Counted from the first letter of the stretch, positions 17,271 through 27,459 are shown. The stretch: DNA of 64,000 bases from an uncultured Alphaproteobacteria bacterium (GCA_902600895.1 CACKLF010000003.1:20510-84509), one strand, 5' to 3'. Made by a program: numbers and translations. The notes: generated by a model from the sequence alone, not told the origin.

Positions 17271-19025
17271 ATGTCCGAAAAAAAAATTGATAGAAAAATA
17301 GCTGTTATTTTCGTTACCGATGTTGTCGGTTTTAGTAAACTAATGGAAAAAAATGAGGATGCCACCCTTCAAAGCTTTCGAACTTGTAAAGAAATACTGG
17401 AAAAGTTATTCGAGGAACACGGTGGCCGTATTTTTAATACAGCGGGAGATTCTGTATTAGCAGAATTCCAAAGCGCTGTATCAGCTGTTATTTGTGCATC
17501 TGAGTTTCAAAAACTTTTAAAGGAGCGAAATTCTAATGTAGCTGATGAATCTCAAATGCATTTTAGGATTGGTTTAAATATGGGAGATGTAATAGTAGAA
17601 GGAGAAAATCTTTACGGTGATGGGGTGAACGTAGCTGCTCGGCTTGAGGCACTTTCACAGCCTGACGGTGTCTGTTTATCCAAAAGCATACACGACTTTG
17701 TCGCGCAAAAAACAGATTTAATTTTTAATGATATCGGTGATCAAAAGGTTAAAAATACTGAAGTGCATGCATTTGATCTCTCACTTACCGGCCTTGAAAA
17801 GAGAGAAGTTGAAATTTCAGGAAAGGAAAACAGTGAAAGCGGCAAGCCACCCTCAATCGCGGTTTTACCATTTTTAAATCTAAGTAATGACGATGAACAG
17901 GAATATTTTGCCGATGGCATAACGGAGGATATAATATCTAATTTATCGCTTTGGAAAACATTCCCAGTTATTTCTAGAAACTCTTCATTCAGCTTCAAAG
18001 GAGCAAAAGAGAGGTCAGGCGAAATTGCTAAAAAATTAGGTGCTGACTATCTTGTAGAAGGGAGTGTTAGAAAAGGAGGAAATAAGGTACGCATAACGGC
18101 TCAACTTACTTTTGCTCCTGAAGAAAAGCAAATATGGTCAAAGCGATGGGATAGATCATTAGAAGATATTTTTGAAGTTCAAGATGAGGTTTCTCAGGAT
18201 GTGGCAGCTTTGATTTCTCCAGCTTTGAAAGATCAAGAGCGGGTTAAATTATCTAACAAGCCAAAAAAGAATTTTGGTGCTTGGGATGAATATTTACAAG
18301 GCTTAGCTATTTATAATGGACAAAGGTTTACTGAGCATGCCGGAACAGTCATTGAACATTGTAAAAAAGCTATAGAACTTGATGCTAATTTTTGTGATGC
18401 TTATGTTTTGTACTGTACTGCCCTACAATTTGCAATATATAATCATGAACAACAAGATGACAGAGCTGATAATGAGCGCTTGTTTCATCAATTAGCTGAA
18501 AAAGCAGTTGATCTGGACCCTGAGAATCCTGACGCACTATCAACACTAAGCTTATCGTACAGTATTAAAAAAGATTATGCAAAACGGTTAGAGCTCGCAG
18601 AGAAGGCCTTAGAAATAAATCCTAACCACCCTCGAACAAATTTCCAATACGGTCAAGCTTTGTCTAACTTTGGAAGATTTGAAGAAACCCTCCATCATGT
18701 TAATAAAGCAATTGAGTTAGATCCCATATCAAAAAGAAATTATGAGGGTTTTTATGTGTTACTTTATATAGCATTAAACGATTGGAATAACGCTTTAAAT
18801 TGGTGTGATATACTTCATGAAAGAGATCCCCATTCACGATTTTTGGGATGGAGGGCTGCAATATTAGCCATGAAAGGCGATGCTGATACAGCTAAGGAAT
18901 ATCTCGCAAAATATCAAAAAGAGCGTCCAGAAATAAAAACTGCTTCTGATTATGAAAAAGTAGCGCCTACAATAATTAAAGATGTTCTATTAGAGGGCTT
19001 AGTAAAAGCTGGGTTGCCAGAATAA
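17271..19025 (+). CDS. Soluble class III nucleotidyl cyclase with TolB-like and TPR domains
   Basis: The layout matches the gene at 14490 but lacks a transmembrane helix. A cyclase domain (about 5-170, VIFVTDVVGFSKLME, NTAGDSVLAEF, GDGVNVAARLE) is followed by a TolB-like domain (SIAVLPFLNLSNDDEQEYFADGITEDIISNL onward) and several TPRs (for example AEKALEINPNHPRTNFQYGQALSNFGRFEE). The adenine-selecting Lys is again Asn. The ATG at 17271 gives 584 residues, and the ORF-track start at 17205 adds 22 residues unlike the family. This PSIAVLPF...YFADGITEDI block is common in alphaproteobacterial cyclases. A hairpin terminator follows. Confidence 0.92.
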   Translation: MSEKKIDRKIAVIFVTDVVGFSKLMEKNEDATLQSFRTCKEILEKLFEEHGGRIFNTAGDSVLAEFQSAVSAVICASEFQKLLKERNSNVADESQMHFRIGLNMGDVIVEGENLYGDGVNVAARLEALSQPDGVCLSKSIHDFVAQKTDLIFNDIGDQKVKNTEVHAFDLSLTGLEKREVEISGKENSESGKPPSIAVLPFLNLSNDDEQEYFADGITEDIISNLSLWKTFPVISRNSSFSFKGAKERSGEIAKKLGADYLVEGSVRKGGNKVRITAQLTFAPEEKQIWSKRWDRSLEDIFEVQDEVSQDVAALISPALKDQERVKLSNKPKKNFGAWDEYLQGLAIYNGQRFTEHAGTVIEHCKKAIELDANFCDAYVLYCTALQFAIYNHEQQDDRADNERLFHQLAEKAVDLDPENPDALSTLSLSYSIKKDYAKRLELAEKALEINPNHPRTNFQYGQALSNFGRFEETLHHVNKAIELDPISKRNYEGFYVLLYIALNDWNNALNWCDILHERDPHSRFLGWRAAILAMKGDADTAKEYLAKYQKERPEIKTASDYEKVAPTIIKDVLLEGLVKAGLPE

Positions 19026-19049
19026 AAAGTATAATCTCAAAAAAAATGT

Positions 19050-19083
19050 ATATAGCTCGGCTTGTGCATAAGCTATATTTTTT
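19050..19083 (+). terminator. Rho-independent terminator after the TPR cyclase
   Basis: ATATAGCT and AGCTATAT form an 8-bp stem around a 13-nt loop that itself contains GCTT/AAGC. Five T residues follow directly. It lies 25 nt after the cyclase stop and before the IlvD-family gene's ribosome site. Confidence 0.7.
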
Positions 19084-19124
19084 GTAAAAAGCAAAAGCAG
19101 GTCTTCTAAACTAAGGGAGAAAAA

Positions 19125-20972
19125 ATGAAAAATTCCAAAACAGTATTAATCGATAAAAATCCTGGTAGAAATTCTCAAACCTATGGGATTGCACGAGAAC
19201 TAGGTACTGATCTTGATTTAATACATCAACCATCAGTCGGCGTTTTGGGAAATAAAGGAGACTCACAGTGTTACATGGGTGTTTCGGAGAAAGTGAATAC
19301 AATTCATGATTCATTAAAAAAAAGGGTTGGCACAAACCCTAAGCAGCTTAAAATGCGCTTAATTCAACCTGAGTTTACAATAGCCACATCCGATGGCATT
19401 CGGAATGGTACAAAGGAAATGCGTTACTCTCTTATAGGACGTGAAGTAACTAATGATTCAGTATGCGAGCATTTGAGTGCATCTGGGGTTGAAGGTACTA
19501 TAGCCGTGGTTGCATGTGACAAACCTCCAGTGGGAACATTAGCTGCAATTCTGGAGCACAACAGACCGGCAATAATCATGTCTGATGGATCTATTCGGCC
19601 TGGCAAGGACTCCGAGACTGGTGAAAGCATAGATATTATTTCTAGTTATCAAATTGCTGGTAGCAAAAATGAAGATCTGAAAGAGAGAATAGCAAAGGAA
19701 GCTTGTCCGGGATATGGAAGTTGTGGCGGTATGTTTACCTATAATACTATGCAAACATTTATTGGTGTTGTTGGAATGCAGCCACTCCATATGGTTTCTC
19801 CAGCATCAGAGGATATTCGAAGAATAGAAATTTTTCCTAATGAATTAGTTGATTTATTGTCAAATTTGATCAAAAAAAATATTTTACCCAGAGACATTGT
19901 TACTAAAGACTCCATTAGAAATGCAATTGTGGTTTCTATGGCAGTAGGAGGATCAACCAATGTCATGCTACATGCTCCAGAAATATCTCGTGCAGCTGGA
20001 TATAGTAAATTCTCAGAAGATATTATGTCTATTGATGAATTTAACCATTTATCAAAAAATGTGATACCAGTGGTAGTCAATGCCCGTCCATTTGGCCAAT
20101 ATTCAATGGTTGATATAGATGAAAAAGGAGGAATACAAGTAATAGTCAAAGACTTATTGGATGCTGGCCTTTTGAATGGTGAAGTAATGACATGTACTGG
20201 TGAGACTTTGTCGAAACAAATTGACAGACTATCTCCTCCAAAACCTGATGGTGAAGTTATTTACAGTGTTGAAAACCCTTTTAAACCGACTGGTGGGCTT
20301 CGTGTGCTCGGGGGAAATTTGTCACCAGACTCAAGCGCAATTTTGAAATTAGCGGGAGTAGAAGGAGGCTTAGAAAACAACATTTTTGTTGGAAAAGCTA
20401 AAACCTTTGATGGAGAACAAAAACTACTCGAAACATTAGATAATACCCCTGAAGTTTTTCAAAACAATGATATTGTAGTTGTACGCTATGAAGGCCCAGT
20501 AGGAGGGCCAGGAATGCCTGAAATGTTAGATTCTACTTCCAGAATTACTACTCTTTGTAGAGAAAGAAATATTACCGTGGCCCTGATGACTGATGGTCGT
20601 TTTTCTGGTGGATCTGTAGGCCTGGTAATTGGCCATGTCGGACCAGAGGCAGCTATTGGGGGTCCAATTGCTCTTATTAAAGAAGGAGATGATATTACCG
20701 TAGATTTGAATATTAACGAGCTCTCGTGTGAACAGTTGAATGATAAAAATATATATGCTGATCGATTTTCAGAATGGAAAAGTACTGTAGAAAAAAACGG
20801 GGGTTCTCATCCATCCTTGGGTGAGGTAAATACACGATTACTTAATAAAATGCGATTTTCTGCAGTATCGGCAACATATGGAGCGGGAATGCACCCAAAT
20901 AGAGAATTATGGGTAAATGAACCAAGAATTTCAGGATCAAATCGTTTCATTCCTGAAAATAAATATCGATAG
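19125..20972 (+). CDS. IlvD/Edd-family dehydratase (dihydroxy-acid or sugar-acid dehydratase)
   Basis: This is an iron-sulfur dehydratase of 615 residues. The candidate cluster cysteines lie in GDSQCYMG, VACDKPPVGT and GYGSCGGMFTYNTM. The C-terminal TDGRFSGGSVGLVIGHVGPEA contains the catalytic serine region. The family includes branched-chain amino-acid biosynthesis (IlvD), 6-phosphogluconate dehydratase and sugar-acid dehydratases. CDKPPVGT departs slightly from the IlvD CDKxxPG form, so I do not fix the substrate. A strong AAGGGAGA site precedes the ATG. Confidence 0.88.
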   Translation: MKNSKTVLIDKNPGRNSQTYGIARELGTDLDLIHQPSVGVLGNKGDSQCYMGVSEKVNTIHDSLKKRVGTNPKQLKMRLIQPEFTIATSDGIRNGTKEMRYSLIGREVTNDSVCEHLSASGVEGTIAVVACDKPPVGTLAAILEHNRPAIIMSDGSIRPGKDSETGESIDIISSYQIAGSKNEDLKERIAKEACPGYGSCGGMFTYNTMQTFIGVVGMQPLHMVSPASEDIRRIEIFPNELVDLLSNLIKKNILPRDIVTKDSIRNAIVVSMAVGGSTNVMLHAPEISRAAGYSKFSEDIMSIDEFNHLSKNVIPVVVNARPFGQYSMVDIDEKGGIQVIVKDLLDAGLLNGEVMTCTGETLSKQIDRLSPPKPDGEVIYSVENPFKPTGGLRVLGGNLSPDSSAILKLAGVEGGLENNIFVGKAKTFDGEQKLLETLDNTPEVFQNNDIVVVRYEGPVGGPGMPEMLDSTSRITTLCRERNITVALMTDGRFSGGSVGLVIGHVGPEAAIGGPIALIKEGDDITVDLNINELSCEQLNDKNIYADRFSEWKSTVEKNGGSHPSLGEVNTRLLNKMRFSAVSATYGAGMHPNRELWVNEPRISGSNRFIPENKYR

Positions 20973-21023
20973 AATTTGTAAAAGACTTCCATTAATAGGT
21001 TCACTATATTTTTCTTTTCTTTC

Positions 21024-22619
21024 TTACGGTGAGGTTAAGTGTGCCGCAATTTTTTCAGCAATCATCAGAACTGGTACGTTCAGATTTGCAGTTACATTAG
21101 TTCTCATGATTGACGCGTCAACAATTCTCAAGCCTTCAGTATTATGAACTAAGCCAAATGAATTGGTAACTGAATTGTCATCCAAACCCATCCGACAAGT
21201 AGATGAAGGGTGATACTCTGTGGAAACACTTGTTTTTAGCCAATCAAGGATATCGTTGTCTGAAATTACCGAAGGACCAGGAGCTATTTCTTCTCTCCGG
21301 AGATTAATAAATGCTTTTTGTTGTGCTATTTCACGGGTTTTTCGCAGCCCCATAGTTAAAATATTTCTGTCGCATTTGTCTGCCAAAAAATTATAGATAA
21401 TCTCAGGATCATGTTTTGGATTTGCAGACTTAAGCCGAATTAGACCTTTACTTTTTGGTCTCATTAACCCCAAAGAAAACATAAAACCACCACCAAAATT
21501 AGATTTTTCGCCTCGAATTAATGATGATAAAGGATAAAACTCATGCTGTAGATCAGGATATGCTACATTATCCGAACTTTTAAAAAAGCTCCCAACTTCA
21601 CATATCGTAGACGCTCCAATTCCGTTTTTGAACAACAACCATTGGAGCCCAATTTTATATTTTTTCCAGCCATTTAGTTTTTCTGAAAGTGAAACGCCCG
21701 GCGGACTACCATAAACTATTGGCGCTATAGGATGATTTTCTAAATTTTTTCCTACTGCTGGCAAATCAACGACTGATTTGATATCATGATGAGCCAGATG
21801 CGACTTGTCACCAACTCCGGAAAGCATGAGTATTTTTGGTGTGTTAATCGCCCCAGCACATAATATTATTTCACGAAAAGCTTCAAAATGAATTATCTCT
21901 CCATTTTTTTCAGCTTTTATCCTAACAGCGCGCTTTCCATCGAACTCAACAGAATTAACCAAACAATTTGTTTCTATAGAAAGGTTATCTCTATTGATAA
22001 TCGGTTTTAAATATGAGTCGGCAGCACTTGCCCTTCTCCCATTCTTGGTGAGAGTTTGGGTAATGTGAAATCCTTCTTGATACTGTCCATTTTGGTCGTC
22101 ATTTATATTGTAGCCTGACTCCTTTCCGGCACAGAGGAATGCATGGCTGAGTTTTTGTGTTATGTTCGATTGCTCTATACTTTGTGGTCCATCACGACCC
22201 CGCCAATCATTTGAACCCATCTGAAACGTCTCAAGATTTTTAAAATGTGGCAAGCAATCTTTAAATGACCAATCAATTAAGCCGTCACTTGCCCATCCGT
22301 CATAGTCCATTTTATTACCTCTATTAGCAACCATTCCATTAATAGAAGATGAGCCACCTAGCACTTTGCCTCTGTGTTCAAGAATTTTTCTGCCACCAAG
22401 ATTTTCTTCTGGTTCAGTAACATATCCCCAATCAAGATTCTTGTGTCTTGCCGCCATTGCAAAAGCGGCCGGCATCTGGATGATTAAACGCTGATCAGAT
22501 CCACCAGCTTCGATCAATAAAATGTTTTGTGATGCATTTTTACTTAATCTATTCGCTAGTACACAGCCTGCAGGTCCAGAACCCACAATTACGAAGTCAA
22601 ATGATAGATTTTTTCTCAT
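21024..22619 (-). CDS. GMC-family FAD oxidoreductase (choline-dehydrogenase-like)
   Basis: The FAD-binding N-terminus is FVIVGSGPAGCVLANRLS, followed by the GMC signature GKVLGGSSSINGMVANRGNKMDYDGWA. C-terminal STEYHPSSTCRMG and NLNVPVLMIAEKIA contain the catalytic His/Asn region. The 531-residue length fits choline, glucose or alcohol dehydrogenases of the family. The real substrate is not determinable. It is convergent with the IlvD-family gene and divergent from the M20 amidohydrolase. Confidence 0.92.
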   Translation of the reverse strand: MRKNLSFDFVIVGSGPAGCVLANRLSKNASQNILLIEAGGSDQRLIIQMPAAFAMAARHKNLDWGYVTEPEENLGGRKILEHRGKVLGGSSSINGMVANRGNKMDYDGWASDGLIDWSFKDCLPHFKNLETFQMGSNDWRGRDGPQSIEQSNITQKLSHAFLCAGKESGYNINDDQNGQYQEGFHITQTLTKNGRRASAADSYLKPIINRDNLSIETNCLVNSVEFDGKRAVRIKAEKNGEIIHFEAFREIILCAGAINTPKILMLSGVGDKSHLAHHDIKSVVDLPAVGKNLENHPIAPIVYGSPPGVSLSEKLNGWKKYKIGLQWLLFKNGIGASTICEVGSFFKSSDNVAYPDLQHEFYPLSSLIRGEKSNFGGGFMFSLGLMRPKSKGLIRLKSANPKHDPEIIYNFLADKCDRNILTMGLRKTREIAQQKAFINLRREEIAPGPSVISDNDILDWLKTSVSTEYHPSSTCRMGLDDNSVTNSFGLVHNTEGLRIVDASIMRTNVTANLNVPVLMIAEKIAAHLTSP

Positions 22620-22782
22620 CTTTCTGCTTTTCTTAATTCTTAACCTGGTTTTTTATAATTTAAATTTTGTATTAGGATTAAATCGTTTATATAGTTCTGA
22701 ATAAATATCAAAGATATCCTAAAGTCATGAGGCTGTAATTAAAATAAACAATCTATCTAGCTAGTAAAAAGGAAACGGACCT

Positions 22783-24201
22783 GTGAACAAACATGAGATG
22801 TGGGAATATGTAGAAAAAATTGAAGCTCAATTTCACGATCTCTCTGATAGGATTTGGGAAACTCCTGAAACTTGCTACATGGAGCAAAAATCTATGGGAG
22901 CATATCTATCGGAACTAGAAAAGAATAATTTTAAAATCACTAAAGGAATAGCTGGCATACCCACTGCTTTTATAGGTGAGTGCGGCTCTGGAGAGCCTGT
23001 TATTGCTTTTCTCGGAGAATTTGACGCCTTAGCTGGCTTAAGTCAATACCCAAATATGTTTCAAAAAAAACCCTTAAAAGAGGGAGGAAATGGGCATGGC
23101 TGTGGTCATAACTTACTGGGCTCAGCTGCTTTACAAGCTGCCGTAGCTATAAATAATTGGATGAAAGATACTAGTACACCTGGAACTGTTAGATTTTATG
23201 GTTGTCCAGCAGAGGAAGGTGGTGCAGCTAAGACCTTTATGGTTAGAGAAAATGCATTTTCTGATGTGGATATCGCAATTACCTGGCACCCAGGATGCCT
23301 TGCAGGAGTTGTAAAAGGTTCTAGCCTAGCAAATTGTAGAGTTGATTTTACTTTTGAGGGCAAAGCCAGTCATGCAGCGGGAGCTCCCCATTTGGGTCGC
23401 TCTGCCCTTGATGCGGTTGAACTGATGAACGTTGGTGTGAATTATATGCGAGAGCATATGTCAGAAAAGGCCCGTATTCATTATGCCATTATAGATGGTG
23501 GAGGTATTTCTCCTAATGTAGTCCAATCAAATGCACGTGTCAGGTATGTGGTAAGAGATGAAACCTCTATAAAGATGTTGAATTTGTTAAATAGAGTAAA
23601 AAATGTTGCCAAGGGTGCATCACTCATGACTGAAACAAGTGTAAAGATAAAGGTTTTAGCTGGAGTTTCCAATTTAATTTATAATCCTACTTTGGGATCG
23701 GTAATGCAGCGGAACCTAGATTTAATTGGACCACCTAATTTTGTAGGTGAAGATTATAGGTATGCAACTAAAATGCAGGCTACTTTGGATGAAAAAGAAA
23801 TTGAAAATACTTACCTTCAAGCAGGTATCGAGCCACTACGAGGTCAAGTCCTAGGGGAAAAAGTTATCCCAGCAAGCGCAAAAATCGTAGGGATGGGTGG
23901 TTCAACAGATGTTTCTGATGTAAGTTGGGTAGTTCCTACAGTACAGCTTTGGGGAGCAAATTATGTAATCGGTACGCCATTTCACTCTTGGCAAATGACA
24001 GCTCAAGGCAAATCGAACATTGCCAAAAAAGGATTGACCCATGCAGCTATGGTTATGGCATCGACAGCATATGATGTTATTCAAAATAAAGAAATTCGGG
24101 ATAATGCTTGGCTAGACTTGAGAAAAGTACTTGACAAGCAACCTTATGTTTCACCTATTTCTATAAAATCGTCACCTCCAATAAGAGATATGAGCACATA
24201 A
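22783..24201 (+). CDS. M20-family amidohydrolase, AbgB-like
   Basis: The metal-binding motifs are NGHGCGHNLLGSAALQAA and CPAEEGGAAKTFM, with FLGEFDALAGL and ITWHPG upstream and downstream of them. The C-terminal MGGSTDVSDVSWVVPTVQLWGANY is typical of the AbgB (p-aminobenzoyl-glutamate hydrolase subunit B) branch. No abgA partner is adjacent. The start is GTG with an AAGGAAAC site eight bases before it. It would cleave an amide bond of an acylated amino acid; the natural substrate is unknown. Confidence 0.9.
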   Translation: MNKHEMWEYVEKIEAQFHDLSDRIWETPETCYMEQKSMGAYLSELEKNNFKITKGIAGIPTAFIGECGSGEPVIAFLGEFDALAGLSQYPNMFQKKPLKEGGNGHGCGHNLLGSAALQAAVAINNWMKDTSTPGTVRFYGCPAEEGGAAKTFMVRENAFSDVDIAITWHPGCLAGVVKGSSLANCRVDFTFEGKASHAAGAPHLGRSALDAVELMNVGVNYMREHMSEKARIHYAIIDGGGISPNVVQSNARVRYVVRDETSIKMLNLLNRVKNVAKGASLMTETSVKIKVLAGVSNLIYNPTLGSVMQRNLDLIGPPNFVGEDYRYATKMQATLDEKEIENTYLQAGIEPLRGQVLGEKVIPASAKIVGMGGSTDVSDVSWVVPTVQLWGANYVIGTPFHSWQMTAQGKSNIAKKGLTHAAMVMASTAYDVIQNKEIRDNAWLDLRKVLDKQPYVSPISIKSSPPIRDMST

Positions 24202-24357
24202 TTTTTCAAATAACTTGATTTACTATTAAAATTGCATGTTATTACGTAAGGTTTTATTTCAAAAAATAAAAAATTTAGTAGGGTTTTAGTTGTAAATACT
24301 CGCGGAACGTGGAAAGTTTACAGGTGAATATTTCAATACAATGCATCGGATTTTACT

Positions 24358-26076
24358 ATGACAGAGGACTTAAATTCAATAATAAGAAGGCTAAGGGCGT
24401 TATCAGGAATAATACTTTTTATTTATGCTATAACCCACTTAATTAACCATTCGCTTAATGTTTACTCTATTGAGCTTGCCGATTTTGTTAGAGAACATTA
24501 TTGGCAACCAATATGGAAAAATTCACTCGGAACTTTTCTGCTTTATGGCTCACTTATCGTCCACATACCAATCGGTTTTTATAGTATAGCATCTAAAAAA
24601 TCATTTAGATTAACTGCTAGAGAATGGGTTCAATTAACTTTTCCAGTGTTGGCACTATTATTATTACTTCAACATATCTTAGGAGGATACATTTTAAACA
24701 GAATGTTTGAAAGCAATTTTGGTTACCAAGCTCTTTTTTCTAGTATATTGTCAGAACCCGCCGAGGCCACTATAGGAACAATACTTTTTACCCTAATGGT
24801 CATATTTATATGGACACATGGTGTTATCGGAATCAACCAACTGTTAAAATTTAATTTTCAAAATTATGATAAGTTCAAATTGGGCTTAAACGTTATATAT
24901 TATGCAGTACCTTCTCTTGCATTGGCTGGACTCTGGGCTGGCTTAAAGGAACAAAGTCTACTAGCCCAGTTCAAGGCTATACAAGGTGAAGAAGGCTTTT
25001 TAATGACAGTTTTAGGGAAGATTATACCAGCAGAGGCCTTCCCCTACCTTTTACCAATAGAACCATTAGTAATGAATAATTATCCTTTGGTTGTTTTAGC
25101 ACTAATTATCCTAACAACAATGAATGTATTACGCTCTAAGTATATTGGAAATATTAAAATCTCTTATCCCGAAGGCAGAGAAGTTACGGTTGCAAAAGGT
25201 ACCTCAATATTGGAAGCGAGCCGTTTGGCCAAAATCCCCCATCAGTCGGTTTGTGGAGGTAAAGCCAGATGTACAACCTGTCGCGTGAGAGTTATTTCAC
25301 ATGATGGGAATTTACCGAATCCTAATGCTTACGAGACAATGGCGATAAAAAAAGGTGGGCTTGAAGATGGAGTGAGGCTTGCTTGTCAGCTTCATCCAGC
25401 AGGAAATATAAAGATAATGCCATTAGTTAACCCTATAAATGTTCTTGAAAGAAATTCAAGTTTAGACGGCTTGTCTAAGCCAAAAGCTTTATCAGGCAAG
25501 GAACTTGAAACAGTAATACTTTTTATTGATTTAAGAGAATTTACTAAACTCTCTGAAAAAAAATTACCCTATGATATTGTGTATATTTTAAATAGATATT
25601 ACGCAACATGTGGTGAAATAATTGAGCGAAATGGTGGGAGACTTGATAAATTTATAGGTGATGGAATTATGGCTATATTTGACAATAACTCATCAGCTCA
25701 TACGATTTATAACGCATCTTTAAAATCTGCTTCTGAAATCTCCAAAAGGATGAAAGCTCTGAATTCAGAGCTAAGTGAAGATCTTTCTGAAAAACTAAAG
25801 TTTGGAATGGGAATTCACGCAGGTGATACCATTGTTGGCCTCATGGGATATGGTGAAACTTTTTCAGAAACAGCAGTTGGGGACAACGTTAATATCGCAA
25901 GTAGGTTGGAAGAGTTAACAAAAGCATACAAAGCGGAACTTGTTGTATCAAAATATGTTGTAGACTCTGCTGCCATAAATGTGGACAACTTTTCTATGGA
26001 TTCAGTTTCCATTAGAGGTAAAGATGAGAAAGTAGACATTTATACAATTAATGATGCATCTCGAATTTTTGCTTAG
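24358..26076 (+). CDS. Membrane-anchored ferredoxin-adenylate cyclase (CyaC-like, six-helix haem-type anchor)
   Basis: The first 255 residues or so form six hydrophobic helices with spaced histidines (ITHLINH, LIVHIPIG, LLQHILGG, IWTHGVIG). They resemble the di-haem b anchor of succinate dehydrogenase used by rhizobial CyaC. A plant-type [2Fe-2S] domain follows (VCGGKARCTTCRV, later RLACQL). The cyclase domain starts at VILFIDLREFTKL and has both metal Asp residues, the adenine-selecting Lys (DKFIGDGIMAIF) and GDNVNIASRLE. cAMP synthesis controlled by quinone/haem and ferredoxin redox state is inferred from this layout. It is the most canonical adenylate cyclase of the four here. Confidence 0.92.
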   Translation: MTEDLNSIIRRLRALSGIILFIYAITHLINHSLNVYSIELADFVREHYWQPIWKNSLGTFLLYGSLIVHIPIGFYSIASKKSFRLTAREWVQLTFPVLALLLLLQHILGGYILNRMFESNFGYQALFSSILSEPAEATIGTILFTLMVIFIWTHGVIGINQLLKFNFQNYDKFKLGLNVIYYAVPSLALAGLWAGLKEQSLLAQFKAIQGEEGFLMTVLGKIIPAEAFPYLLPIEPLVMNNYPLVVLALIILTTMNVLRSKYIGNIKISYPEGREVTVAKGTSILEASRLAKIPHQSVCGGKARCTTCRVRVISHDGNLPNPNAYETMAIKKGGLEDGVRLACQLHPAGNIKIMPLVNPINVLERNSSLDGLSKPKALSGKELETVILFIDLREFTKLSEKKLPYDIVYILNRYYATCGEIIERNGGRLDKFIGDGIMAIFDNNSSAHTIYNASLKSASEISKRMKALNSELSEDLSEKLKFGMGIHAGDTIVGLMGYGETFSETAVGDNVNIASRLEELTKAYKAELVVSKYVVDSAAINVDNFSMDSVSIRGKDEKVDIYTINDASRIFA

Positions 26077-26100
26077 ATCATTTGTTTTCATGCTATAAAA

Positions 26101-27459
26101 TTATACTGACACAGCCCCTACCCATGTTTCTACAATATTTGATCTTGAAGAAAGCATAATCAATTTCTGTATCATGTCTTCGTCACTATCAATAAATTTA
26201 TCTAAAGAGATTCTAGAATGCTCTACTTCAGTATCTATCAGTATGGCATCAAAGTAGAAATCCTTTTCAAAACTACCAGCAGGAATGCTTAGAACCTGCG
26301 CCCCTCCCTTTGTCGCCAAATAAAAAGCCTCTTTGAAGCTAACTCTACTATTTGAAAGACCTCTACCTTCTCGTTGAACAAATGGGTTGACACCACTTTC
26401 CAGAGCCCTACTTGCAAAAATTGTATTTTTTGCTGTGTCTAAAACAGAACAGCTTGGACCACCTGCAATGTCTGTACCTAACCCAATACTTAACCCTTTC
26501 CTGAGCGCTCGGCGTAATGGAAATACTGCGTCAGAAAAGAAAAAATTTGATAGAGGACAGTGAGCGATGTTTGCTTGCTGTGCCTTGATTATATCCATAT
26601 CTTGTTCAGAAAGAAAATTTCCATGGGCTAGAATAGTAGACTTCTTTAATAATCCAAACTCCTGCAGTGCCTCAGTATCAGTTTTTCCACATCGGTCTAA
26701 CACATGTTGATGTTCCCAATCACTTTCTGAACAATGAGTTTGCACAAATACATTAGATTGTTTAGCTAACTTTCCAAGTTCGTATAGCGCTTCATTGGTA
26801 CAGCTTGGTATGAACCTTGGAGTAATTGCAGCATATATTTTTCCTTCATTGTTCTTTTGAAGTTCTTCAACAAATTTAGTAAAGGTCTCTGTATCATCCA
26901 AGGCGTCTCTTGTTGAAGAATCTCTATAATAATCTGGACATTGTGAATGATTGTCCATAACTACCTTTCCCACAACCGCCCTTTGTCCAAACTTGATACA
27001 TTTCTCAGCCAAAATCTGAGTTGCTCTCTGATGGATAGTACCAAAGTATACGGCTGTAGTAGTGCCAGCTCTTAAAAGGGACCTAACTAAGTCTTCATAC
27101 ACAAAATGCGCAAAATTTTCATCTTTGAACTTAGCTTCAAGCGGAAAAGTGTATTTCTGAAGCCATTTTTCGAGTGGAATATCTAAGGCTTTCCCCAACT
27201 GGGGCCATTGAGGGGCATGTATATGTAAATCTGTAAAACCAGGTAACAAATATTGATGTCCTTTAATTTCAACTAGTGATTGTGAATACCTATATTTTCT
27301 CACCTCATTATGATACCGATCCTCATTTCTTTTTATTAGATCTGATATTTTTCCATTGGGCCCAATTACTAAAAGTGCATTTTTTTCTAAATAAATATTA
27401 TTAAGACTTGAGGAAAAAATGATTGAACCCAAAATTGCCTTATTAGTTAATTTTTTCAT
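26101..27459 (-). CDS. guaD: Guanine deaminase
   Basis: It hydrolyses guanine to xanthine and ammonia. The amidohydrolase metal site starts with FTDLHIHAPQWPQLGKALDIPLEKWL, a guanine-deaminase signature. Further ligand or substrate motifs are PRFIPSCTNEAL, QTHCSESDWEH and GTDIAGGPSCSVLDTAK. The 452-residue length is normal. It is followed upstream on the same strand by a Rieske oxygenase (49-nt gap), with which it may share a transcript. Confidence 0.93.
   Translation of the reverse strand: MKKLTNKAILGSIIFSSSLNNIYLEKNALLVIGPNGKISDLIKRNEDRYHNEVRKYRYSQSLVEIKGHQYLLPGFTDLHIHAPQWPQLGKALDIPLEKWLQKYTFPLEAKFKDENFAHFVYEDLVRSLLRAGTTTAVYFGTIHQRATQILAEKCIKFGQRAVVGKVVMDNHSQCPDYYRDSSTRDALDDTETFTKFVEELQKNNEGKIYAAITPRFIPSCTNEALYELGKLAKQSNVFVQTHCSESDWEHQHVLDRCGKTDTEALQEFGLLKKSTILAHGNFLSEQDMDIIKAQQANIAHCPLSNFFFSDAVFPLRRALRKGLSIGLGTDIAGGPSCSVLDTAKNTIFASRALESGVNPFVQREGRGLSNSRVSFKEAFYLATKGGAQVLSIPAGSFEKDFYFDAILIDTEVEHSRISLDKFIDSDEDMIQKLIMLSSRSNIVETWVGAVSV

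Noticed and set aside
19739-20149. 136-residue minus-strand ORF
   Set aside because: Antisense to the IlvD/Edd-family gene, which shows conserved motifs throughout.
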